A stretch of DNA of 64,000 bases from Mytilus trossulus (lineage: Eukaryota > Mollusca > Bivalvia > Mytilida > Mytilidae), in assembly GCF_036588685.1 (NCBI RefSeq), contig NC_086376.1, positions 60,039,166 through 60,103,165 of the forward strand, written 5' to 3'. Positions 10,378-22,300 of this stretch are shown one piece after another. Both the position numbers and the translations under genes were made by a program. Each line of letters begins with the position of its first letter. The stretch's first letter is position 1. The notes beneath the pieces were generated by a model that saw nothing but the letters and a program-made list of their open reading frames with translations, searched no databases and had not been told where the DNA came from.

Positions 10378-13300
10378 TTAATCTTTTAGTGCTGATGTCC
10401 ATATATGGCTGGAAGGTTTCTCTGGAAGGATAAAGCCATCAGGAATTCTATTACCCCCTGGTGTTCCTTCAGGTACACTGAATCTGTCCCAATCACATCT
10501 ACAAATATAAAACAATATACATTTCAGTTTAATAAGGGGGATAAAATAACATTAATTTTGGCAGTAATATATGGACTTCATCAGTTATTTTCCCTTATTC
10601 AAAATGTTACACTATAAATATTTTTTAATAAAAGTTCGCAATATGGATGTTTTTGATAACTTTTGTTCTTAGATTGCTCTTTGATTGATATATAGCTGGA
10701 ACTTTAGGTGGTATAACCATGAGATCAACATATGTAATGTATCATATTAACATATTGATGTTTGATCCCATCAGACTAAACTGATAAGCAAATCACACCT
10801 TTACTTATTTTATAAAGAAATAATTTAAATATATCCAATTCAATCATTTAACAATTATGATACTGTATACAAATCTAAAGATAGTTGTAATTAAGGAATG
10901 ACTGTAATATTTTTTTCTGTCTATGAAGAAATAACATAAAAAATGTGGTGCACACTGAATAATGCGTATAGTGGGTTATTTAACAGTGTACACCACATTT
11001 TTTATGTTATATCGAATAGACAGAAAAAACATATCTCTTTAACATAGCCAGTATTATGGAGAAGGGAATTATTAAACTTCGAAAGGCCTCTGCCTTTTAT
11101 AAATTCATTTATCTTAAGAAAAGACCACAGGTGAATGATCAGATATGTAACTATTATCAATTTTAACATCATTGATAAAGTGAAAAATATTTTCAATCAG
11201 AAAAAAAGTCTAAACGATATTGTTTAAAGGTTTTTTTTTCCTCCAAGTAAATCTTTTTAAATTGGGGTATAATTCTTTAAATGGATTAACTAGATTAAAG
11301 TCTTCCACTAGCTGTAATACTTTTTCTCTAGACTTTGGGTTTTTGATATTAACATAATTATGGGTGTCAAGATTAAAACTTTGAATGAGGTTAAAATCAC
11401 CACAAAGAATACAAGATTGGTTATTAAATTCCTCAATAATGTCTGCCACCTTTTGATAAAAGCAAGGAGTGTCTACATTTGGCCCAAAAATATTTACTAA
11501 TGTAATTCTTTGTTCTTCAATTGTAATGTCCAATCCAAGAAGATTTCCACCCTCATCTTTTTTAACTTTGTGAATTTGAAGATCAAAGTTTTCATTAAAA
11601 AAGATGGCCACACTTCTCTGATTGGATGTAATTGAATTGATTTTTAATGTTTGATTCATCTTGTTCTGTAAAATGTGTGTCCTGAGGACAGTATATATTA
11701 AAATTATTTGACTTTAATGTGGTACCCAACACTTTTCCTAAAATTAATTTGGCTCCTTTAATTTTCATAAAATTTTGACAAAGTATTTACTTTGACCATT
11801 TTACAAAGATATAAAAAATTCTAAAAATTTAACCAAGGGTTTTAACAGAAAAATTTCATGGGTTATATAGCAGTTTGACAAACATTAATTTTGATCATTG
11901 AGAAGCTTTACATTACCTTCACAATGCAACCTAATTAAAATGTTTAGCTGATATTACAGAGTTATCTCCCTGTAGTGTTAGGTACCACCTTAAATAGTTC
12001 AAAACATCTCTCCGTTTCTCCTTTGTATAAAGACCTTGACAATTATAAGAAAATATTTTAAGAATATCACCATTAATGCATACATTTAGCTTCATCAATA
12101 TTTATAACTCTAATGATGAGTGAGTATACATGAATTAACCATGAAATTTGTGAAATCGGGGGAATTTTAGAATTCTTTTCCTTTAAAGCTCTTTAAAACT
12201 GTTTAGTTTTTTCAGATCTGTGAAACCTTAAGACATATTTGTAATTTACAATAAAAACATATATATATGAAAGCATAGAATACAATATCAAGGCAGAGTC
12301 CAACATTATAATCAAATACTAAATCTGCACTCTGAGACATTCACTGTTGTTGTATAGGATATTCAATCTAAATGGTCTAAGGGAGATAACTCAGAGGAAA
12401 TTTCAATAAATACATTGGATTCAGATGGAGATTTAATTTGAGCAAACCCAACAGTGAATAACTGTATCTGATATATAAGTTAATGATGGAACAAAACCTG
12501 AAGGAAATCATCCAGCAATGGGGGAAATTCAACATGATCTTTTTAAGGATGTTCACTTGTCACGTTTTTTTTTCAGATTTTTCAGAATCCTCGGGTTTTA
12601 TCCATTTGAATGCCTTAAAAATTTTTGCCAATTGACCCCATTTTCTTTTTTTCAATTTTTTACATGAATAATGATAAGCAATCTGTAAAAGTCTTTAAAA
12701 TTTTAAGTATTATTTGATAGTTTTTGAGAATTTAAGCTTGTCAATGATAAAGCTACGAAAAGTAATGAGAGAACATTTTCCCGCAAAATTTCATTGGCTA
12801 ATATCTTGAAAACCAGCACATTGACCAATATATTTTTTTGCTCAATGATTCCTTTATTAATCACCCATCAATGAATATTAGTGTTTTGAAAAGGTTTAAT
12901 TATTTTGAAACTGAGACACGAACTTCCTTAATGGCATAAGTAATCAATGATACAAAATATTTTTTGGCTAGACATTGGCTTCTGCCAACTAATCAACTTT
13001 TCGCCATACCTACTTATTAGAATTTGTTTGAATAGTTCACTTTTAATACAATATGATTATTTGTATATCTGATGGGAGCATAAAAGTACTAACCTGATTT
13101 GGAGTAAGGAATCAACTGATACTTGAGCTTGGTCATAATACTGGCTAAACATAAACATTGGATCACTCATATCTACTGGCTCTGGAAATACAATCAAGAG
13201 CTTGGTCATAATACTGACTAAACATATACATTGGATCATTCATATCTACTGGCTCTGGAAATACAATCAAGAGCTTGATCATAATACTGACTAAACATAT

Positions 13301-16300
13301 ACATTGGATCACTCATATCTACTGGCTCTGCAAATACAATTAAGAGCTTGGTAATAATACTGACTAAACATATACATTGGATCATTCATATCTACTGGCT
13401 CTGGAAATACAATCAAGAGCTTGGTCATAATACTGACTAAACATATACATTGGATCATTCATATCTACTGGCTCTGGAAATACAATCAAGAGCTTGGTCA
13501 TAATACTGACTAAACATATACATTGGATCATTCATATCTACTGGCTCTGGAAATACAATCAAGAGCTTGGTCATAATACTGACTAAACATATACATTGGA
13601 TCATTCATATCTACTGGCTCTGGAAATACAATCAAGAGCTTGGTCATAATACTGACTAAACATATACATTGGATCATTCATATCTACTGGCTCTGGAAAT
13701 ACAATCAAGAGCTTGGTCATAATACTGACTAAACATATACATTGGATCATTCATATCTACTGGCTCTGGAAATACAATCAAGAGCTTGGTCATAATACTG
13801 ACTAAACATATACATTGGATCATTCATATCTACTGGCTCTGGAAATACAATCAAGAGCTTGGTCATAATACTGACTAAACATATACATTGGATCATTCAT
13901 ATCTACTGGCTCTGGAAATACAATCAAGAGCTTGGTCATAATACTGACTAAACATATACATTGGATCATTCATATCTACTGGCTCTGGAAATACAATTAA
14001 GAGCTTGGTAATAATACTGACTAAACATATACATTGGATCATTCATATCTACTGGCTCTGGAAATAAAATCAAGAGCTTGGTCATAATACTGACTTAACA
14101 TAAACATTGGATCATTCATATCTACTGGCTCTGGAAATACAAATCATAGGAATGCATGTATATTCAGCAGCCACTATTAAGAATATAAAATTATCAGCAA
14201 CATGTCTATATCTTAAATATTGTTCCAGGAGTTTTCATTAATGGTAATTGATGTAAACCATAACTTCCATAAACACATGTAATTTGTTGTATGCAGTATC
14301 TCACAATAGAATGTATTTCATTGGTAATTCAAATTCATTGCTAATTTCAAAATTCATTATGCATTCAAAATCATGTTGTTACATTTAGAATATTATGTCT
14401 TTTTCTATATCCTACACAATCAATCAAGGACACCCATTTAATCCTGAACTCTGTTGAACAATTTTTTAAGTTGACTTTAAAAATGTGTAAAATTTGATAT
14501 TTGGAAACAATAATGTTCTGTATATTATCTTAAAATTTTACCTGAATTGTCAATAGTTTATAAAAATCCATCTTCAAAAAATTTGCTTCAATTTGCAAAA
14601 TAACAAGATTCTATCAAATATGAAATATCAAACTATATAAACTCTTTATATCTCTGATAATAAATATATAAATCTTCATGAAGTTTATGGGATTTTTCTT
14701 GTCCGTTTAAATTTGTTATTACAAATGTGAATTTAAGTTACCTGATTCACCAAATAATAATTGATCATCTTTCTTTTGTCTTTTTATTTCAAGACTACGT
14801 AAAATCTGTTGTAATTTCTCTCTTTCTTTCTCCTTGTTTTCTTCCTGTTCTATATCCAACATCACCTATTAACAATAAATTTGACATGGTGACTCTGATT
14901 AAGCTACATGACAACTACTCTACCTTTTTTAACTTGAAGCTCTGGACTTTTATGGTAAAGGTAATTGTGCACTATATGGATGACTTTAATTTACATACCA
15001 ATCGAAAGTTACGTCCAGCATATATCTTTCAGAATTGATGGTTGAAATTTTATTAATTTTAAGAAAGGCATTTTTTGGCTTTATAATATAAAGTTCATAT
15101 ACATGAGAACTATCAATAGAGAACTTCTTTAGATCCACGTCATTAGGACTTTGTTGGACAGTTGTCGTATTACCCATCATACCACATACCCTTGTTTTAC
15201 ATTAAATTTTTTATAGAGATATTTTCGGGAATTCAAGTTGGAAATAATTAAGGAATATGTAACAATTTATACTTGATTGAGAATAAATACTAGTGCAATA
15301 ATGTTTCTCCTATATTGCCACAAGATAATGAATGAAACTATAAGATAAATGATCTTATTATAAATTTTTTCCCATTATGAAATTGAGAATGGAAATGGGA
15401 ATGTGTCAAAGAGACAACCACCTGACCAAAGAACAGATAACAGCAGAAGGTCACCAACAGGTCTTCAATGTATACTTTTCTCAAGTATTGAATGGATTTG
15501 TCACCAAGTTCATCATCATATATATCATACCAAGTAAAAGATAACCCTTATTTAAGTATCCCCATATTTAAACATGTATGATTTTGTCAATGGTTTTTGT
15601 TGCTTCAAAAAAATGTTTTGGATGAATTAAAAGCGAGTTAGGATAGTGTCAACTCCATGAGATGATTTCATTAATAGGGACAGAACTAACCTGTAGTGCT
15701 TTATTTTCAGCAGTGTAAACTTTCTTTTGTGTTTTCACAACAGCCAGACAATCTTGAATTTTATCCTCAAAATCTGCATCACTCTCAGGTTTTGTGTTTA
15801 CTCCTAAAATGAAAATATATGAGTTCAAATTAAAAGAAGAGAAACTAATATTTAATTGTAACAGACTTGGAATAAATCTATTCAAAGAATATGTTCCCAT
15901 CCTGCTATGAACACAATCTTACCAGAGAATATGAACCCACCCTGACGAGTGTTGAAAAATTCTGGCGTACCAGTAATATAAACTTTGAAATCATCAAGTC
16001 ATTAATACACAATTAAAAAATTATTAAGTAGGTGTTTGATATTTCCAAAATATCATCAATTTTAACTATGTGTCAATCTAGCTCCCTTTTTTGTCACCAA
16101 ATAAGGTCTAAAAGAGAATCTTTTTATCAAAATCATGTCCATTATTCATTTAAACTTACAAAGAGGAAAAAGTGGGTTATTCTATAAAAAATATCATTTT
16201 GGTTTCTAAGTAAGGAGAATAGGGAGAAGCATTTTTTGGTTTGTTACAAACCTTGTTGTAATAATCTATCTTTCCTCAATTTTCTGAGTTTTGTCAGATT

Positions 16301-19300
16301 TTTCATTAAGTCTGTGGCTCTTGTAATATCTTGTGTTTTCTTTCTGATTTCACCCAGAACTTTGTCTGCAATCTCCTTCAACTCTTTTTGCTGTATAATA
16401 CACCAAAATTGAAATATATAAATAGGGCTTCTTAATTCTAGTAAGTAGTTACCAAATAAAACAGACATTCTAGTGTGATTTATAAAAAAATCAATTTTAT
16501 ACATAAACAAATTGAATAAGTTCAAAAATATTTTCTAGAGCAAGCTTCAATAAAAATGCACAAGGTTAAAAGTTATTTCTTCAAAGTTTTCGGTCGATAT
16601 AAGTATTTACCAGAATGTGTCCTAAGTACACAGATGCGCCATCCACACTATAATTTACTATGTTCAGTGGACAGTGAAAATGGGCTTAAATCTCTAATTT
16701 GGCATTAAAATTAGAAAGATCATATCATAAGGAATATGTGTACTAAGTTTCAAGTTGATTTGACTTCAACTTCATCAAAAACTACCTTGAACAAAAACTT
16801 AAACCTGAAGCGGGAAGAACGGACAGACAGAGGGACGGACGAACTGACACAGACCAGAAAACATAATGCCCATAAATGGGGCATAAAAATGTACTTATCA
16901 TCTTTGTTACTTAGTATATTTTGTCATCCACAAATACTAAACTGATCTAACTTTTATTTAAAAATGATTGTAATGAAATTCTTTCTTTTTAACACTTGAA
17001 ACGTTTGTTTCCCATCACAGCCCATAGATACATAAACAAACACTACCTGTCTTTTGTTTCCATATTTATCATGGACTTTCTTTAACCTCCCATCTATTTC
17101 CTTGTGTAATTGTTCTCTCTGTTCTAATTCTCTCTGCCTGGATAAATATTTCTCTTCTCTTTGTTTTTTAATCCTCTCCTATAAAAAAAGTTCATAAAAT
17201 TATAACAATACAAATACTCTAGCAAACAATACGCATTATTTGATAATTGTGCATTTCTTGATCAGTCCATGGAGGATTATCAAAAATATATTTAAATTCT
17301 ATTTATAAGTCTTAATCAATTTCAAATTTGGAGATCAACATGAAGCAGTTTGTTAGAGTCAATTTATATATATACCCTTATATAACTTATCAGTTGGGGC
17401 TGCATTTCATTTTTATGTAGCCCAAAACACCATATCTGTTTAATTATGCTGCTCAAAACACCATATCTGTTTAAAGGGGAATAATCCTTACAGAAATTGA
17501 TTGTCTCCCATATTACTTTCTCTTCCATGTGCATGCAATAACTGTTCAGTGTTCTATTGTCATGTATTTCATTTTATTATTTCATTGTTATAACACAAAT
17601 CATTAGAATCATTGTGTGAAATCTAAAACCCGCAAGGGTCCATAATTGGATTAATAAAGTATTCTTATTTTTATATATAAATACATGTATATGCCATTTT
17701 ACTAAAATCTTTCAAAATAAAATTCACATTTATAACAAAGTAATATTCTATTCATCTCAGTAGGCATCAATCCTTGAAGGTTGTTTTGTATTTGTAAGCT
17801 GTTATTTTTTTAATCAATATAATGTAATATCTGTCAGAAGATATAAGTTGTCTAGCTGTCAATGTATATTTGTTCCCTGTAACAGAAGTACCATGAAACC
17901 TTTTGAGACTAATATTTAATACCCTTTATTGTGTAGAAACAAATATTGTAATATTTCTCCCAGAGGAATAATATTATACAATAGTTCTTGCACTTGGAAC
18001 TTATATTATTTCAAGTGATTGTGAATAAATCAAATTTTCTGTTGGTGAGATAGTTGGTGTGATTTATAGTGTTATCTCTCTTGCAATCCTGTCTTAAATT
18101 ATTTGTTGACTGCAAACTACACAAACGGAGAAAATTGATCTACAAAATAGAATTTTAACTGGAATGAAATATTCTTTTTCAATACCCCAGATTATTAGAA
18201 TCTCCATATTAAAAAATGTTTTTGTCATTTACAAATTTGAATTTAATTGATGGAATGCTTATAATTTTTATCTAGCTATGAATATATATAAAATTGCAAC
18301 CCATGGACAGACCTACATGTAAGCTTAAGTGACATAGTTTCAGTGTTTAGATATTCCAAATTTCAATCTTTACTCTGTAATGTTATGTAAAATTGGGATA
18401 TGCTTGTTGTACAACTTCGTTTCTGTTCATGATATTGTCAGATTCTAGACTCTTTAATTGTATTTATATCTATGTGTTCCTGTATTGTGATAATTTTCTT
18501 CTTTCAAAAGAATGACTTTAAACAATGTTAAAAAATGCTTATATAATTTTACCCAGGAAAAAAGCCCAAATAAAAACTAATTAAACAATGAAAACCATTC
18601 CAATAAAAACTATGATTAAACAAGGGTCATTAATGCCTTGACTCATATCAATTCAACTGCAAACAAAGTAATTTGCAGTCAAACGATTTGTTGAGTCAGA
18701 TCATAGAGTGAATGAAATGTCAACATTTATTGAAGGTGAAAGGACATAATACAGTAATGCAAAAGGATATTTGTATAAACAGGCTAATAGTATTCTTTAT
18801 GTCCAGCTAGAATGTTCACATACTGAAAATAATACAAAAAATAAAGTTATTTCCAAATTTCATTTCATTATTTTAAATGATGCTGTGAGTATAATACTCA
18901 TTTAATTATTTTAAAATTCCATAATTATTTTACAAAAAATACACAAAGTGCTAGAACTCTTTGTACCATTCGTTATCCTAACGTTAACAACATTAACTGA
19001 GTTTTGGAAGAACCAAATTACTGGACTTGACAACATTTGTAGGTCAATTCTTCTTGTACAACAACTATTGTACATACATTTAACGTAAGTAGATATGAAG
19101 GAAAAACATTTCATTTTTTTATGCATATAATGACAAAAATAAATGTTATATGTGGTTGAGTTTGGACTTATAGCTATCTGTGTGAGTGTGTGCTCAAAGT
19201 TACTAATACAGTTTAAAGAAAAGGCCAAAATAAAGGAAAGCATTGCATTTTTCAAGTTTTCCTATCTTTCCTACTCTACATGTACATGTACTACATGCAG

Positions 19301-22300
19301 AGTTCGTGAAAAGTGGCGGTCCTCAGGATTTTACCACAAAAATTTTGCACAGGACTGACACAATTTTAGTAATTATCAATACAATTAACAGTGAAGACCA
19401 GCAGATTTTCTTCAAGGACCACCATAGGAAAAAAAATGATTTCGCAAACTCTGCGATGTACATGTATGACTGTTCTTAAGTTTGCCTTTGTCTGTTCATT
19501 ACTTCTCAAATAACATTATTTTGCCAAACACAAGATCCTGCCTACTTATTCAAGATACAAACAGATTAATAGCGAAATGAATGTGTCTTTACTTTTATTA
19601 TGATTTAAATCTGTAACTTTGAAATACACTGAAAATCCTATCTTCATAAGCGAACTAAATAAACTGGGAGAATTTGATTCCAAAAGGACTTGAAAGATAA
19701 AAAATTATCTGTCAACTAACAGACGCGGATCCAGACATTTTAAAAGGGGGATTCCCAACCCAGAGTAAAGGCGGGTTACAACTATATGCTCCCATTCAAA
19801 TGCATTGATTGTCAAAAAAAAAGGGAGGGTCCGACCCCCTTAACACCCCCACTCCCCCTTCTGGATCTGCCATTGACCACAAATTGTCTGACAAAGAGAA
19901 TGATGAAATATAAAAATAAATAGGAGGGTTCCAATGGTTTATAAGGAGTCTTTTAATAGAAGGTTGGTGTTTATAGTACAAGAATAACTAAAGCCTTTTA
20001 TCATTTTCATAATCAATGGATAGTACAGACAAATTATGAGCTATTTTAAATCTTTTGTAACACTTCGACACATCAAATTAATAGCTTTTAACAAACCCTT
20101 TTTTGTGTCCTCTTCTTAACTTTCATTCTTAAATCCAAAACATCTACTGTGGACAAATATTTCCGTATGGCATCCATTTCATCCTGTACAAATGTAAACA
20201 TTTCCAAATCATTTTCAATAATAAAAGATAGATACTATTGCATTCAAATGAAGAAATTTCAATGAATCATTTCAATCATGTCAATACAAATGTATGTTTG
20301 TTACATGTATGTCTGGATTAGTTCCATACACATGTACGTATAATATTGGTACGGCAGTGGGCGGAGCTTTTAAGTGATATCTGTATATCTGTATAGTATA
20401 CAGATACAGTATAGCATTATCTGTATAGTATACAGATACAGCATAGCGATATCTGTAAGGCTGTATCTGTATAGTAGAACACCCAATTGTAGGATAAAAT
20501 ATGTGTAAATTTATTTAACAAACTTTTGTATTAGTAGTTTTCGTTCAACATGTACTTTAATTTATTTATCAGAGACTGACTTCTCCATGTAGGATAAAAT
20601 ATGTGTAAATTTATTTAACAAACTTTTGTACTAGTAGTTTTCGTTCAACATGTACTTTAATTTATTTATCAGAGACTGACTTCTCCATACACATAATACA
20701 GATGTATGTTTAACATAGACATCACATACTAAATAAATTTACATTACAACTAACAAAATTGATTTCTGGTATTATGGTTTAAAAACTCCTCTTCCATATG
20801 CATGATATCAGTCAGGGGACTTACTTAAACAAGTGATTTTCTAATTAAACTGATTCAAGTAACATTATTTCCATAAAGGTTGGAAGTTAGAGTTGTCTTT
20901 CTTTAATAATCACCTATTTAAGTAGTACAAATTAATCACTAGAAGAAGTGATTTAATATTAGTGTAGCTTTAAATATAGAATACTAATGATCCATGGACT
21001 AATTATGTTTCTCAACTTATCAGAACCAACATCTGTGTTGTCTAGGATGACCAGGTCATTTCAGGTGATGACCTTGTACTGAATCTAGGATAATGACATA
21101 AAAATCACTTGTTTATTAAAGTATCAGACCTTAATTTTCTTCCCAAAAATCACTTCTTTAAGTATCATTCTTTTAACAACCCCCACTAATTTCAACGCCC
21201 CCCAACAGTGAAATTTTTATCGCGAACAGTAGGATTTTATTACATAATCAGAAAGATGAAACCTTGAACTTCACAGAAAAAATAATCCCACTGCTATGAA
21301 AAATCTTTTAAGAAAGTATCAGTTCATTATGTAAAGCCATTATTATAGCATTTTTTTCAACTAAAATAGAATTTTCAGGTAAATGATAGCATCAAAGGCA
21401 TAAACCTTGCTACCTAAAAGAAGCAAAAAGTTCATATTTTTTAATTTTACTAATTAAAAGATGTTATTTAAACCTATGTGTTTAAAATTTTGAAAAAAAT
21501 ACAAACTCCCAATTTGTGACAAAACCTTGTATTTGCTACTCAAATAAGTGATTTAAAAATCACTTATTTCAGTAAGTCCCCTGACTGGATATCTTCATAT
21601 ATTTTTCATACCTTTAATTTATTAGTTGTTCTCATTTCATCCTCAATCTGATGTTGATCACATGATTTTAAAATCTTGATCTGTTTTTGAAGGGATGCCA
21701 TCAGGAACATCATTCTTTTTGTTTTTTCTTGGACATCATATACCTGAAACAGATTTTGCATGTTAGTAAACAATCTTGCATTAAAATCTACAAAAATTTA
21801 TCTTTCTTTTATTTTGAATGTAAAGTTTTTCAAACTGTCCTTCCAACATGCACATTTAAAGATTTTACATGCAATGACTGAATGTATGATGTATTGTATA
21901 GACAAAAGGTTTGAGACTTTGTAACAACTACTACTTCTCCTAGAGAAGACTAATAATTGATATCTCAATGAAAACAGACTTGTTATAAACCCTAGCCTGG
22001 TCCCTTATATATACATTTGTATAACCAACTTCATCTCAACACCTATAGATGGGTCAACCATATGATGTCCTGTTTTTATTTACATTAATTTAATAGTTTT
22101 GTATGAAAGGTTCTATTCAATTAAAGCAATATTATTGTTTTCACTGGTCCAACAAAAAGGTGACTTAATGTGAGTTTTGGGTTAAAATGTTAATTTTACT
22201 TGTAACTTTGAAATTTACATGTACAATGTACATGATGTATAGTAAATTGTCTTGACCCATAATTTTTGTATCTTTAAAATAAATGAAATTGCTGTCTAAT

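Noticed and set aside
13057-13239. 60-residue minus-strand frame running through exon 8 as a separate gene
   Set aside because: It reads exon 8 of PDCD7 with intron sequence on both sides. The spliced model explains it better.
13125-14142. CRISPR array
   Set aside because: Units are contiguous without variable spacers, and the host is a eukaryote. The content is exon plus splice site.
13125-14142. U11-binding splicing enhancer (USSE-like) repeats as the reason for the array
   Set aside because: The unit holds GTATTTCC but not the U12-type donor string GTATCCTT that such elements need.
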